Counted from the stretch's first letter, positions 42,802 to 51,881 are shown. The stretch: DNA of 64,000 nucleotides from Flavobacterium sp. FEMGT703F (GCA_002786385.1 PGCN01000012.1:248001-312000), one strand, 5' to 3'. Program-made: numbers and translations. Notes: a model not told the origin generated them from the sequence alone.

Positions 42802-43782
42802 TTATTTTTTTCTTTCAATAACGTAATTCACCATGAGTGAAAGCGCATCTCTGTATTCGGATTGGGGAAAATTTTGAAGAATTTGGAGTGCTTCTTCCTG
42901 AAACTGCAACATTTTTTGCTCGGCATATTGCAAACCGTTTTTGTCTTTAACGAATTGGATAACTTCCTTAACGCGTTTCTTGTCCTTATTGTGGTTTTTA
43001 ATCGAATTGATACACCAACTCTTTTCTTTATCGGTACAATGGTTCAATGCATAAATGAGTGGCAAGGTCATTTTTTGTTCTTTGATGTCAATTCCTGTTG
43101 GTTTGCCGATAGCGTCATCCGTGTAATCGAATAAATCATCTTTGATTTGGAATGCCATTCCTATCAACTCGCCAAATTTTCGCATGGCTTCTACTTGCGT
43201 TTCATCTTCCGAAACCGACTTGGCACCGAGAGCACAACACGACGCTATTAAAGTAGCCGTTTTTTTGCGGATGATTTCGTAATATACTTCTTCTACAATA
43301 TCTAATCTTCGGGCTTTTTCTATTTGCAGTAATTCGCCTTCACTCATTTCTCGAACCGCTACCGAGATGATTCGAAGCAAATCGAAATCGCCATAATCAA
43401 TAGAAAGCAACAAACCTTTGGACAACAAATAATCGCCAACCAAAACGGCAATTTTGTTTTTCCACAACGCATTGATGGAAAAGAATCCTCGACGGCGATT
43501 ACTATCATCAACCACATCATCATGCACCAAAGTTGCTGTGTGAATCAACTCGATTACCGAGGCACCTCGATAAGTTCGTTCGTTTACTTCGCCTTTCTCA
43601 GAGAGCATTTTGGCTACCAAAAACACAAACATTGGACGCATTTGTTTGCCTTTGCGATTGACAATATAATAGGTGATTCGGTTTAAAAGCGCAACCTTAG
43701 AAGTCATCGATTCGTAGAACTTTTTTTCGAAAAGCTCCATTTCGGCTTGTATAGGCTGTTTTATTTGCGAAGTGATATTCAT
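42802..43782 (-). CDS. all-trans polyprenyl diphosphate synthase
   Basis: A 326-residue prenyltransferase with both Asp-rich motifs (LVHDDVVDDSNRRRG near residue 85 and KDDLFDYTDD near 215) and GKPTGIDIKEQKMTLPLIYAL. The group is that of octaprenyl or heptaprenyl synthases, which make the side chain of menaquinone, the main quinone in this phylum. The start at 43782 (MNITSQIKQPIQ) is preferred over 43815 because a TAnnTTTG element at 43813-43820 lies just upstream and overlaps the longer frame. It is divergent from the lipoprotein at 43914. Confidence 0.93.
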   Translation of the reverse strand: MNITSQIKQPIQAEMELFEKKFYESMTSKVALLNRITYYIVNRKGKQMRPMFVFLVAKMLSEKGEVNERTYRGASVIELIHTATLVHDDVVDDSNRRRGFFSINALWKNKIAVLVGDYLLSKGLLLSIDYGDFDLLRIISVAVREMSEGELLQIEKARRLDIVEEVYYEIIRKKTATLIASCCALGAKSVSEDETQVEAMRKFGELIGMAFQIKDDLFDYTDDAIGKPTGIDIKEQKMTLPLIYALNHCTDKEKSWCINSIKNHNKDKKRVKEVIQFVKDKNGLQYAEQKMLQFQEEALQILQNFPQSEYRDALSLMVNYVIERKK

Positions 43783-43812
43783 TAACAAAAGCACCGAGTT
43801 CCATCGGGCATT

Positions 43813-43820
43813 CAAAGATA
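43813..43820 (-). promoter_or_regulatory. -7 element of the polyprenyl synthase gene
   Basis: TATCTTTG on the minus strand is an exact TAnnTTTG match, 31 nt before ATG 43782. No well-spaced TTG was found upstream. Confidence 0.45.
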
Positions 43821-43849
43821 CAACAATGGCTTCGTTTGAAAAAAATATT

Positions 43850-43857
43850 TACATTTG
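43850..43857 (+). promoter_or_regulatory. -7 element of the lipoprotein gene
   Basis: TACATTTG is an exact TAnnTTTG match, 57 nt before the lipoprotein ATG at 43914. No convincing -33 TTG is seen at normal spacing. Confidence 0.4.
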
Positions 43858-43913
43858 ATTAAACCTTTTTTAAACTTAGCATTCAAAGCAGAGAACCAAA
43901 AATTAAAAAACAT

Positions 43914-44747
43914 ATGAAAATTAAAAGTCTAATATTGAGTACTGCCATAGCAGTTTTAGCGCTAAGCTGTAGCAAAGATGACAGCAACAATGCTGCTTCA
44001 AATGATTTAAGTGACGCGAAAGTCAATGCGAAAATCGACTTGGTAACGGAAGATGTTAGCAAAATTGTAGATGAACAATTTGCTTTACAAGCCAATCCAT
44101 CGGCCGGAAGAAACAGTCAAGAAGTTTCGGCATTGCCTTCATGTGTAACGGTTGACATTCAGTTGACTGCTAACAGTTGGACCAGAACCTTAACCTTTGA
44201 CAACTGCGAATTGCCTAACGGTAATGTTCTAGACGGAACTATTATTGTAAGCGGAAGTTTTAACTTTGACGCGCCGTCACAAACCATCAGCTATAGTTTT
44301 GTAGATTTCCATCACAATGACATTTTAGTAGAAGGCAATCGCACTGTGGTTCGTTCTATTCAAAGCACTTCAGCTCAAGCAGCACCGCATCCGGTAGCCA
44401 ATATGAGCATAGACATGCATGTAACATTCCCTAACGGAAATGAGTACCACCGAGTTGGAAACAGAATCCGCGAAATGATTGAAGGCTTTGGTACACCGAT
44501 GATTTGGGCTGACAATGTGTTTACCATCTCCGGAAACTGGACCACCACTTTCCCTGCCGGAACGAGAACATCTACCATCACTACTCCGTTAAGAGCAGAA
44601 GCTAACTGTCCGCATATTGTAAGTGGTGTAATTACCACCGTAAGAGATAATAATACCGCTACTTTAGATTACGGTAACGGCGATTGTGACAACCAAGCAA
44701 CTTTGACTGTGAACGGAAACAGCACCACAATCACTCTAGGAAATTAA
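43914..44747 (+). CDS. lipoprotein of unknown function
   Basis: A 277-residue protein that I do not recognise. A lipobox is clear (LSTAIAVLALSC, Cys at residue 19), followed by SKDDSNNAASND, a Ser/Asp/Asn stretch common in surface-bound Bacteroidota lipoproteins. The remainder is rich in Thr, Asn and Val with alternating strand patterns (TVDIQLTANSWTRTLTFDNC, ITTVRDNNTATLDYGNGDC), suggesting an all-beta fold, and includes a few cysteines that could form disulfides. It has its own promoter candidate and terminator, so it is monocistronic. Confidence 0.8.
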   Translation: MKIKSLILSTAIAVLALSCSKDDSNNAASNDLSDAKVNAKIDLVTEDVSKIVDEQFALQANPSAGRNSQEVSALPSCVTVDIQLTANSWTRTLTFDNCELPNGNVLDGTIIVSGSFNFDAPSQTISYSFVDFHHNDILVEGNRTVVRSIQSTSAQAAPHPVANMSIDMHVTFPNGNEYHRVGNRIREMIEGFGTPMIWADNVFTISGNWTTTFPAGTRTSTITTPLRAEANCPHIVSGVITTVRDNNTATLDYGNGDCDNQATLTVNGNSTTITLGN

Positions 44748-44775
44748 TTTTAGTTGACTTAGTTATATAAGGAAG

Positions 44776-44807
44776 AAACTCTCGACAAATTGTCGGGAGT
44801 TTTTTTT
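44776..44807. terminator. terminator between the lipoprotein gene and rlmN
   Basis: AAACTCTCGACAA (44776-44788) pairs with TTGTCGGGAGTTT (44790-44802) with one mismatch, followed by TTTTT. It ends the lipoprotein transcript. The T-run overlaps the convergent rlmN stop, and the A-run on the left is short, so it is weaker in the reverse direction. Confidence 0.85.
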
Positions 44808-45846
44808 AAGATTTGTTGGCCAATTGACCGCAAGCCGCATCAATATCTTTCCCGCGTGAACGACGCACCTTAGCGACTATATCATTGCGTTCCAAAGCGG
44901 TGATGTATTGGTTGATGGCTTCCTCTGAGGCTTGCTGAAACTCACCGTCGTCTATCGGATTGTATTCTATTAGATTGACTTTACACGGTACATATTTGCA
45001 GAACTTTACTAAGGCATCAACAGAGGCTTTGTCGTCATTAATGCCTTTCCAAACCACGTATTCATAAGTCACTTTACTTTTGGTTTTTTGATACCAATAT
45101 TGCAAGGCTTCCCGTAATTCCGGCAGCGGAAAGTTTTTGGTAAACGGCATGATGTGGTTTCGAGTCGATTCGATAGCCGAATGCAAGGATACGGCGAGTT
45201 TGAATTTAACCTCATCATCGGCCATTTTTTTAATCATCTTAGAAACGCCTGAAGTAGAAACCGTAATGCGTTTGGGCGACATCCCTAAACCTTCTTCCGA
45301 AGTAATCATATCGATGGCTTTCATCACATTATTGTAATTCATCAAAGGCTCGCCCATTCCCATAAAAACAATGTTCGATAGCGGTCGGTCATAGTACAAC
45401 CGACTTTCCCTGTCGATGGCTACCACTTGATCGTAAATCTCGCCCGGTTCCAGGTTTCGCATTCTTTTTAAGCGAGCAGTAGCGCAAAAATTACAGTCTA
45501 AGCTACAGCCAACCTGACTGGAAACACAAGCAGTAGTTCGGGTTTCAGTTGGAATCAAAACGCTTTCCACAACCAAGCCGTCGTGCAAACGAACCGCATT
45601 TTTGACAGTGCCGTCTTCACTGCGTTGCATTTGATCGACTTTGACATGGTTGATTACAAAGTGGGCTTCTAACATGGCTCGAGTTTCTTTCGACACATTG
45701 GTCATATCCTCAAAACTGTGCGAAGCTTTGCTCCACAGCCATTCGTACACCTGATTGCCGCGAAATGCTTTGTCGCCGTTGGCCACAAAAAAATCACGCA
45801 ATTGGGTTTTGGTCAAACTTCGGATGTCTTTTTTCTCGATTTCCAT
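44806..45846 (-). CDS. rlmN: 23S rRNA (adenine-2503 C2)-methyltransferase
   Basis: A 346-residue radical-SAM enzyme that methylates A2503 of 23S rRNA and A37 of some tRNAs. The cluster-binding motif is CSLDCNFC (near residue 116). The catalytic cysteines lie in TTACVSSQVGC and near DIDAACGQL at the C-terminus. GMGEPLMNYNNV and TVSTSGV also match. It is convergent with the lipoprotein gene. Its only promoter candidate (TAACTTTG, 45858-45851) is so close to the ATG that the mRNA might be leaderless. Confidence 0.96.
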   Translation of the reverse strand: MEIEKKDIRSLTKTQLRDFFVANGDKAFRGNQVYEWLWSKASHSFEDMTNVSKETRAMLEAHFVINHVKVDQMQRSEDGTVKNAVRLHDGLVVESVLIPTETRTTACVSSQVGCSLDCNFCATARLKRMRNLEPGEIYDQVVAIDRESRLYYDRPLSNIVFMGMGEPLMNYNNVMKAIDMITSEEGLGMSPKRITVSTSGVSKMIKKMADDEVKFKLAVSLHSAIESTRNHIMPFTKNFPLPELREALQYWYQKTKSKVTYEYVVWKGINDDKASVDALVKFCKYVPCKVNLIEYNPIDDGEFQQASEEAINQYITALERNDIVAKVRRSRGKDIDAACGQLANKS

Positions 45847-45850
45847 GGCG

Positions 45851-45899
45851 CAAAGTTAGTCATAAAGTTGAAATACTAATTTTGGAATTTGTAATTTTG
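45851..45899. promoter_or_regulatory. divergent promoter region of rlmN and the O-methyltransferase
   Basis: Minus strand: TAACTTTG (45858-45851) toward rlmN, with 4 nt between it and the ATG. Plus strand: two exact TAnnTTTG matches, TAATTTTG at 45877-45884 and at 45892-45899. The second has TTG (45868-45870) 21 nt upstream and lies 19 nt before the O-methyltransferase ATG. Confidence 0.4.
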
Positions 45900-45918
45900 G
45901 CTATCGAAAATTATTCCT

Positions 45919-46560
45919 ATGCATTTCCTTTCCGACGAATTAGATGATTACGTAACGAAACATTCGCAAGACGAACCCGAATTGTTGGCACAGTTAAACC
46001 GAGAAACCCATTTGAAAATCTTGCAACCTCGGATGTTGAGTGGGCATTTTCAAGGTCGCGTTTTGAGTATGTTGTCGAAAATCATCCATCCGACCAACAT
46101 TTTGGAAATCGGAACTTATACGGGTTATGCCACTTTGTGTTTGGCCGAAGGTTTAGCGGAAAATGGCACCATTGACACCATAGACGTGAATGAAGAATTG
46201 GTTGACTTTCAACGAAAATATTTCGACCGTAGCCAATGGGGCAATCAAATTTTCCAACATTTAGGTCCGGCTTTGGATATTATCCCGACTTTGGGTAAAA
46301 ACTACGACTTGGTCTTTATTGATGCTGATAAGGACAATTACATCAACTACTTCCACGCCATTGTCCCGATTATGAACAAAGGTGGTATTATTTTATCCGA
46401 TAACGTGTTGTGGAGCGGCAAAGTGGTGGAAGAAGTGAAAGCCAACGACAGAACAACCAAACTGCTCATGGAATACAATCAGTTGCTGAAAAATGATCCG
46501 AGAGTAGAAACCGTTTTGTTGCCTATCCGCGACGGATTAACGGTGTCGAGAATAAAATAA
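45919..46560 (+). CDS. class I SAM-dependent O-methyltransferase
   Basis: A 213-residue protein of the catechol/caffeoyl-CoA O-methyltransferase type. The SAM-binding motif is ILEIGTYTGYATLCLAEGL (near residue 60), followed by IDTIDVNEELVDFQRKYF, the metal-binding DLVFIDADKDNYINYF and ILSDNVLWSGKV, and a C-terminal LLPIRDGLTVSRIK. The natural substrate is unknown. It has its own promoter candidates and is convergent with the PAP2 gene. Confidence 0.9.
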   Translation: MHFLSDELDDYVTKHSQDEPELLAQLNRETHLKILQPRMLSGHFQGRVLSMLSKIIHPTNILEIGTYTGYATLCLAEGLAENGTIDTIDVNEELVDFQRKYFDRSQWGNQIFQHLGPALDIIPTLGKNYDLVFIDADKDNYINYFHAIVPIMNKGGIILSDNVLWSGKVVEEVKANDRTTKLLMEYNQLLKNDPRVETVLLPIRDGLTVSRIK

Positions 46561-46576
46561 AAATTGGAAGTGCGAA

Positions 46577-47134
46577 TTACGAAGTACGAAAGATGTATTT
46601 TGCGTACAACCTGTAAGCAATGTACCCGCAAGTAGCTCCAAAGGTGTAACCGGTTAAAATATCCGTAGGAAAATGCAAGCCCAGGTAAATGCGACTGTAA
46701 GCAAAAATCAACGGGAATAAAAACAGTAAGTAAGCGTGTTTGTAGTAGCGTTTTAAAATCAGGAACGTCAGTACTGTTGATGCCATAGAGTTTGTAGCAT
46801 GACCGGAGAAAAAACTAAAGGAACTACTGGTCTTAACTCGGCGAATAATTTCCCCTATTTCCAAATCATTACAAGGCCGTAACCGTTCAAAACTGTATTT
46901 GAAAAGATTGACAGTTTGGTCGCAAATCAGCACCATCACGGCTATAAAAAGAACGTAGTAGCCAAAATTTTTCCAACCGATTTTTTTTTGCAGCAGGTAA
47001 AAAACCAAAATAAATACAGGTGCCCAATTCAGTTGTTTGGTAATTATCAACCACAACCAATCCCATTGTTCCGAACCTAATCCGTTAAGATAAACCAAGA
47101 CTTGCTTGTCGAGTTGGATGATTCTTTCGAGCAT
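46577..47134 (-). CDS. PAP2-family membrane phosphatase
   Basis: A 185-residue inner-membrane protein with about five helices. The PAP2 motifs are split as usual: KYSFERLRPCND (KxxxxxxRP), SSFSFFSGHATNSMAS (PSGH-like) and SRIYLGLHFPTDIL (SRxxxxxHxxxD). Family members dephosphorylate lipids such as undecaprenyl diphosphate, phosphatidylglycerophosphate or lipid A. Which applies here cannot be told. Its start overlaps the tatA stop by 1 nt. Confidence 0.9.
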   Translation of the reverse strand: MLERIIQLDKQVLVYLNGLGSEQWDWLWLIITKQLNWAPVFILVFYLLQKKIGWKNFGYYVLFIAVMVLICDQTVNLFKYSFERLRPCNDLEIGEIIRRVKTSSSFSFFSGHATNSMASTVLTFLILKRYYKHAYLLFLFPLIFAYSRIYLGLHFPTDILTGYTFGATCGYIAYRLYAKYIFRTS

Positions 47135-47457
47135 TACATTTGGCGTTTGATCGGACCGGACATTGACTCGATGTCTTCGGCAGCTTGTTTGATTTCGGGC
47201 AAAATGCCTTGATCTACGCTGCTTTTTACTTTATCAACCTCTTCAGTAAAAGTCCCGGTGATGCTTTTCACAGAATCATCTAATTCTTGTACTTCAGCAC
47301 TTTTCTGAATTTCAGACTTAATTTCGTTAGTGGCATTTTTAAGTTGTGCCATAATCTTCCCCAACGTTCTGGCTATTTCGGGCACTTTATCAGAACCGAA
47401 TAACATCAAAGCGATGAAGATGATAAAAATTAATTCGCCAAAACCAAATCCGAGCAT
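47134..47457 (-). CDS. tatA: twin-arginine translocase subunit TatA/TatB-type
   Basis: A 107-residue protein with an N-terminal membrane helix (FGFGELIFIIFIALMLFGSD), the hinge with KVPEIARTLGKIM and a long amphipathic charged helix, the TatA/B architecture. No tatC lies nearby, so the partner is elsewhere. A TAACTTTG element at 47492-47485 inside the end of the peptidase gene upstream could drive tatA and the PAP2 gene. Confidence 0.9.
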   Translation of the reverse strand: MLGFGFGELIFIIFIALMLFGSDKVPEIARTLGKIMAQLKNATNEIKSEIQKSAEVQELDDSVKSITGTFTEEVDKVKSSVDQGILPEIKQAAEDIESMSGPIKRQM

Positions 47458-47484
47458 ATCTTAAAAATTCTTTTAATGAGATTG

Positions 47485-47511
47485 CAAAGTTACAAACTTA
47501 AGTTAATCAAA
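47485..47511 (-). promoter_or_regulatory. candidate tatA promoter
   Basis: On the minus strand TTTG (47511-47508), 15 nt, then TAACTTTG (47492-47485), an exact -7 match 27 nt before the tatA ATG. The spacing is on the short side. Confidence 0.4.
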
Positions 47512-49752
47512 CTTAGATTTCTCCGCTGTTTTTGGCCAAGTATTGTTTGCCGTATCGATATCAGCTGTTTCCTCTTTCGGATCCACAACAATCTTGGCAA
47601 TCGCTTTTTGGGTGGCAAAAGTACGGTTGACTTCTTTGTCGTTCATACGCCAAATTTGCGCCGGGAAATAATGGTTTTCTTTGGTTCCGTCTTCAAAAGT
47701 AATTTCAACGATAATCGGCATTACCAATCCGCCCGGTTTATCGAAAGTCACCTGATAGAAATACTTAGGTTCGTTAAGCTTGGCTCTTTCTTCGGCAGTA
47801 AAGTTCTTATTGACATACTCATCTAACGCTTGGAAATCGGTAATTTTGAATGGCTTGTTCAATTCCGGTTTGTAATCGGCACTGCCTTCTGCAATCATGT
47901 ACACCATTGGACCTGTTCTGGAATCACGACGGCGTCTGGTTTTCATAAAATCGCTCACCTCTTTTGACGGATTATTGCTCACAAAGTATTTTTTCACTTC
48001 TTTGATTCCGATGTCATTGTAATCTGTTGTGTAAAACCAACCTCTCCAAAACCAATCCAAATCAACTGCCGAAGCATCTTCCATAGTTCTAAAGAAATCT
48101 TCCGGTGTTGGATGTTTGAATTTCCATCGATTGGCGTAGGTTTTAAAGGCGTAGTCAAACAATTCCGGGCCCATAATGGTTTCGCGCAAAATATTCAGTG
48201 CTGTAGCCGGTTTCCCGTAAGCATTGTTGCCAAACTGACGAATGCTTTCGGAATTGGTCATGATTGGTTCTAAACCGGTTTGGTCACCACTCATGTAAGG
48301 AATGATATTTTTAGCCGGACCACGACGCGTTGGGAAATTAGGATCGAAAGTTTTTTCGGCTAAGTATTCCATAAACGAGTTTAAGCCTTCGTCCATCCAA
48401 GTCCATTGACGCTCATCGGAATTGACAATCATGGGAAAAAAGTTGTGCCCAACTTCGTGACAAATTACGCCTAACATACCATATTTGGTTTGGTCGGAAT
48501 ATTTTCCGGTTTCATCCGGACGACCGAAATTCCAACAAATCATTGGGTATTCCATACCCTGATCACGAGCGTTCACCGAAACAGCTTTCGGATAAGGATA
48601 ATCAAAAGTATAATTAGAATAGCTTTTTAGAGTGTGCGCTACCATACGAGTGGAATACTCTTCCCAAAGCGGATTACCCTCTTTCGGATACAAAGAAATA
48701 GCCATAGAAGTAGTACTTCCTGTTTTTACCGCCATGGCATCGTAGATAAACTTTCTGGAAGTTGAAATCCCGAAATCGCGCACATTCTCGGCTTTGAACT
48801 TCCACGTTTTTTTCTTGTCTGAAAAACCTTTTTCTGCGGCTTCAGCCTCGGCTTGCGTCACTACAATTACCGGTTTGTCAAATGATTTCTCGGCTAAAGC
48901 ATAACGTTTTAATTGTTCAGGAGTAAAAACTTCGCTGCGGTTCATTAACGTTCCGGTAGCTTCCATGATATGATCGGCCGGGACGGTGATATTCACTTCG
49001 TAGTTTCCGAAAGTCAGCGCAAACTCGCCTGAACCCCAGAACTGCATGTTCTGCCAGCCTTCCACATCATTGTATACTGCCATTCTTGGGTAAAATTGGG
49101 CTAAAACGTACAAGTTGTTACCGTCTTTTTCGAAGTGCTCGTAACCCGAACGGCCACCGTCTAAAATGTAATTGTTGATGTTGTACCACCATTTGATGGA
49201 AAACGTAATTTTTTCTTTGTGTTGTAATAGTTTCGGCAACTCGATACGCATCATGGTTTGGTTAATGGTATATTTCATCGGATTGCCTTGGGCATCTTTA
49301 ACGTATTCGATGCGGAAACCACCGTCAAAATCTTCTTCTAAATATTTTCTGGAGAAAGCTTGCGCCGAAATGGCCGGATCGGTTTTACTGTTTTCCACCA
49401 ACGGCGAATTGGAGTTTCTGGCTTTTTCATTTTGATCCAATTGCACCCATAAATAATCTAAGGCTTCTTTGGCATTATTGGTATAAGTAATGGTTTCCGA
49501 ACCGTAAAGGCGTTGGTTTTTATCATCTAATTCAACGTCTATCTTATAATCCGCTTGTTGCTGATAATACTCCGGACCCGGAGCCCCTGATGCTGTTCTG
49601 TACATGTTAGGCGTAGCCAACAAGTCGTACATTTGCTTAAATTTATCCGGATTTCTTTCGTCGGTTTTATTGGTTTTAGGTGTTTCCTGAGCTTGGGCAA
49701 AACCCATAGACATACAACACAAAAAGGCTACAAACTGAAAAGTACGCTTCAT
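47503..49752 (-). CDS. M1-family zinc aminopeptidase, exported
   Basis: A 749-residue protein with a signal peptide (cleavage near GFAQAQ, about residue 21). The zinc site is HEVGH in ICHEVGHNFFPMIVNSDERQ, with the third ligand Glu 18 residues on in WMDEGLNSFMEY. The exopeptidase GxMEN motif appears as GMEYP. An N-terminal beta domain (YYQQQADYKIDVELDDKNQRLYGSETI) and a C-terminal beta region complete the family layout. It probably trims peptides in the periplasm or at the surface. It follows the DUF6702 gene at 49814. Confidence 0.92.
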   Translation of the reverse strand: MKRTFQFVAFLCCMSMGFAQAQETPKTNKTDERNPDKFKQMYDLLATPNMYRTASGAPGPEYYQQQADYKIDVELDDKNQRLYGSETITYTNNAKEALDYLWVQLDQNEKARNSNSPLVENSKTDPAISAQAFSRKYLEEDFDGGFRIEYVKDAQGNPMKYTINQTMMRIELPKLLQHKEKITFSIKWWYNINNYILDGGRSGYEHFEKDGNNLYVLAQFYPRMAVYNDVEGWQNMQFWGSGEFALTFGNYEVNITVPADHIMEATGTLMNRSEVFTPEQLKRYALAEKSFDKPVIVVTQAEAEAAEKGFSDKKKTWKFKAENVRDFGISTSRKFIYDAMAVKTGSTTSMAISLYPKEGNPLWEEYSTRMVAHTLKSYSNYTFDYPYPKAVSVNARDQGMEYPMICWNFGRPDETGKYSDQTKYGMLGVICHEVGHNFFPMIVNSDERQWTWMDEGLNSFMEYLAEKTFDPNFPTRRGPAKNIIPYMSGDQTGLEPIMTNSESIRQFGNNAYGKPATALNILRETIMGPELFDYAFKTYANRWKFKHPTPEDFFRTMEDASAVDLDWFWRGWFYTTDYNDIGIKEVKKYFVSNNPSKEVSDFMKTRRRRDSRTGPMVYMIAEGSADYKPELNKPFKITDFQALDEYVNKNFTAEERAKLNEPKYFYQVTFDKPGGLVMPIIVEITFEDGTKENHYFPAQIWRMNDKEVNRTFATQKAIAKIVVDPKEETADIDTANNTWPKTAEKSKFD

Positions 49753-49813
49753 AGAATTTTCTTTAAAGGGCTAAAAATAAAATAAAATTGGGGATTAGCC
49801 ACGCTAAAGAAAA

Positions 49814-50314
49814 CTATTTTAACATTCCTTTAGTGGTTGAGGAAGACAACAATAGGTTATGCTTTTTGCCATTATTGTTAAATTGAATGATATTTTGCTG
49901 TTCGTCATGAAGCTCTGTAAGAATACTGTTTTCAACTTCCATCTTAGCGATTTTCGAGACTTCTTTTACTGTTAAATAACAAATTATCACATTGTTTTCT
50001 TGTTCGTGACTGTGAAAATTCATGGTCTTGAGCTGACCATTGAGATAAATCTTGAACTTATCCGACAAGTATTTCTTCATCAAGGTCACATCTTCAAGCG
50101 TTTCTTTTTGGTCACCAATATTCGTTTGTTTTTTATAGGCTTTGGTCAAAGCATCATTCAAATCGTCCATAAAAATGCGGGTAGTGATTTCAAGTCGTTT
50201 TTTTTGCGGCACAAAATCGACTTGGTAAATACCAACATAAAAGCGATGCACAGACATTGCAGTTAATCCGATAAAAAGAATGAGTAAAGCCGATATTTTG
50301 ATTGCTTTCTTCAT
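49814..50314 (-). CDS. DUF6702-like small exported protein
   Basis: A 166-residue protein with an N-terminal membrane or signal segment (about 5-23). The body (HRFYVGIYQVDFVPQKKRLEITTRIFMDDLNDAL) matches a family of unknown function common in Bacteroidota, usually next to the M1 peptidase as here. A mainly beta fold is likely. It starts 6 nt after the paralogue gene at 50321, so it belongs to the same transcription unit. Confidence 0.75.
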   Translation of the reverse strand: MKKAIKISALLILFIGLTAMSVHRFYVGIYQVDFVPQKKRLEITTRIFMDDLNDALTKAYKKQTNIGDQKETLEDVTLMKKYLSDKFKIYLNGQLKTMNFHSHEQENNVIICYLTVKEVSKIAKMEVENSILTELHDEQQNIIQFNNNGKKHNLLLSSSTTKGMLK

Positions 50315-50320
50315 AAACCT

Positions 50321-51085
50321 TTATTCTTTTCCATTTTTTAACAACGTCAAATACTGAGAAGCCATTTCGCTCAAACGGAATTTGGCCAATCCTTTGTTTT
50401 TCTTTTTCATGTACTCGTCTAATTTGCTGTCATCGGCTATGTAATACAGAAATCCTTTGACGTATTCACTCGGAATTTTTAGGCGATTGGTAAAATACTC
50501 CGGCTTGAATTGGTTCTCTACCTTGGTTATCAATCGCTCTTTACGTTCTACTTCCAATTCCTTTTTTAACATCTCAGTTCGTCCTGAAATGGCGTTTAAA
50601 ATCGGATCTAAACCTATTGAGCCACCGGCCATCATACCCGCTGATGCTGTTGCGTCTAAATCGGTAGCTGTCTTCAATCTTCTTTCAGCCGGTGTATATT
50701 TCTTGGCCGGCTTGTCTAAAATACCCAATGAAACTGCATTAATGTTGCTGTGGTCCTGAATTTCCACTTCCTCTAGCTCGATTATTTTAGGCAGTAATTG
50801 GGTAACCAACAATGATTTCTTGACATCGGCTTCCGTCAGCACTATTTTTTTGGTTTCTGTTTGTAGACTTTGAAACCGTAAGGTGTCGCCCACTTTAACA
50901 AACAAGGAATAATTTCCGGTTTCATCAGTAGCAGTTGATGATTCCGAGCGTAAGTTGTAAACATTCACCTCGCGAAGTTCCTTCACTGTAGTAACCACTT
51001 TCCCTTTCAAAAAAAACAATTCGCCGGATTGCGCAAAACCCGTAACGGAGATAATTAAAGCGAAAACAAGGTACAGTGGTTTCAT
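50321..51085 (-). CDS. carboxypeptidase-regulatory-like exported protein, paralogue 2
   Basis: A 254-residue protein with a signal peptide (MKPLYLVFALIISVTGFAQ), then a carboxypeptidase-regulatory-like beta sandwich (about 25-110: GKVVTTVKELREVNVYNLRS, VGDTLRFQSLQT) and a conserved C-terminal part (KYTPAERRLKTA, SGRTEMLKKELEVERKE, IPSEYVKGFLYYIADD). It shares the whole layout with its upstream neighbour at 51114. The ATG at 51085 is chosen because the longer frame overlaps the neighbour and lacks a signal. The function is unknown; similar beta domains occur at the N-termini of TonB-dependent receptors. Confidence 0.8.
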   Translation of the reverse strand: MKPLYLVFALIISVTGFAQSGELFFLKGKVVTTVKELREVNVYNLRSESSTATDETGNYSLFVKVGDTLRFQSLQTETKKIVLTEADVKKSLLVTQLLPKIIELEEVEIQDHSNINAVSLGILDKPAKKYTPAERRLKTATDLDATASAGMMAGGSIGLDPILNAISGRTEMLKKELEVERKERLITKVENQFKPEYFTNRLKIPSEYVKGFLYYIADDSKLDEYMKKKNKGLAKFRLSEMASQYLTLLKNGKE

Positions 51086-51113
51086 TAAAATCTTTTTTTC
51101 AAAAGTAAGCATA

Positions 51114-51881
51114 CTATTTTGCATCCGCTTGTTGCAGACTGATATATTTTGTGGCCAATTCTGCCAAGACAAAAGCAGTCATTACCTTATTCTTAGTTTT
51201 CATGGCTGCTACAAATTTAGGTTCATCAACTATATAATACCAAAAACCTTTCACGTATTCGGCCGGAATTTTAAGTTTGTCAATGCAATAACTTATCCCA
51301 AACTGATTTTCTATTCGCTGTAATAAGGTTTCTTTTCGTTCAACTTCCAACTCCTTCTTTAATAGCGCTGTTCTGCCCGACATCCAATTAAATAAAGGAT
51401 CTAATCCAACCGAAGCACCACTGCTTCCGTCTGTATTTCCTTCAATTCCATCTCCATTAGCAGTTCTCAGTCTTCTTTCAGCCGGTGTGTAATTTTTTAT
51501 TGTTGGTGCCACAATACCCAAATCGACTGCATTGATGTGTTTATACTGCTTAATCACTACTTCATTCAACCGATGAATCATTGGTTCCAACTTAATAAAC
51601 ACAAGTTTTTGGTCGAAATCGGCTTCCGTAATCACGCGCTTTAAACCTTTGATGGGTAGCGCTGCAAACATCAAAGTATCACCTACGCTGACATTGATGG
51701 AAAAAAAACCTTGACTTGCCGTAGTCGCCGTTTGATCCGTATTCAAATTAATCACATAAATACCATCCAAATTAACCGCTTCGGAAACGACTTTCCCGTT
51801 CAGCACTTTATCGGAAATCTTTTGAGGCTGAACCACATGCCCAATCAGCAACACTACTATTATTTTCAAACTGATTTTCAT
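51114..51881 (-). CDS. carboxypeptidase-regulatory-like exported protein, paralogue 1
   Basis: A 255-residue paralogue of the next gene, with a signal peptide (about 1-20), the same beta-sandwich (GKVVSEAVNLDGIYVINLNTD, VGDTLMFAALPI) and the same C-terminal signature (NYTPAERRLRTA, SGRTALLKKELEVERKE, IPAEYVKGFWYYIVDE). The tandem order indicates duplication, but the two have diverged in the middle (GNTDGSSGAS against ATASAGMMAGGS). The function is unknown. It is the first gene of a minus-strand run that continues through the DUF6702 gene and M1 peptidase. Confidence 0.8.
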   Translation of the reverse strand: MKISLKIIVVLLIGHVVQPQKISDKVLNGKVVSEAVNLDGIYVINLNTDQTATTASQGFFSINVSVGDTLMFAALPIKGLKRVITEADFDQKLVFIKLEPMIHRLNEVVIKQYKHINAVDLGIVAPTIKNYTPAERRLRTANGDGIEGNTDGSSGASVGLDPLFNWMSGRTALLKKELEVERKETLLQRIENQFGISYCIDKLKIPAEYVKGFWYYIVDEPKFVAAMKTKNKVMTAFVLAELATKYISLQQADAK

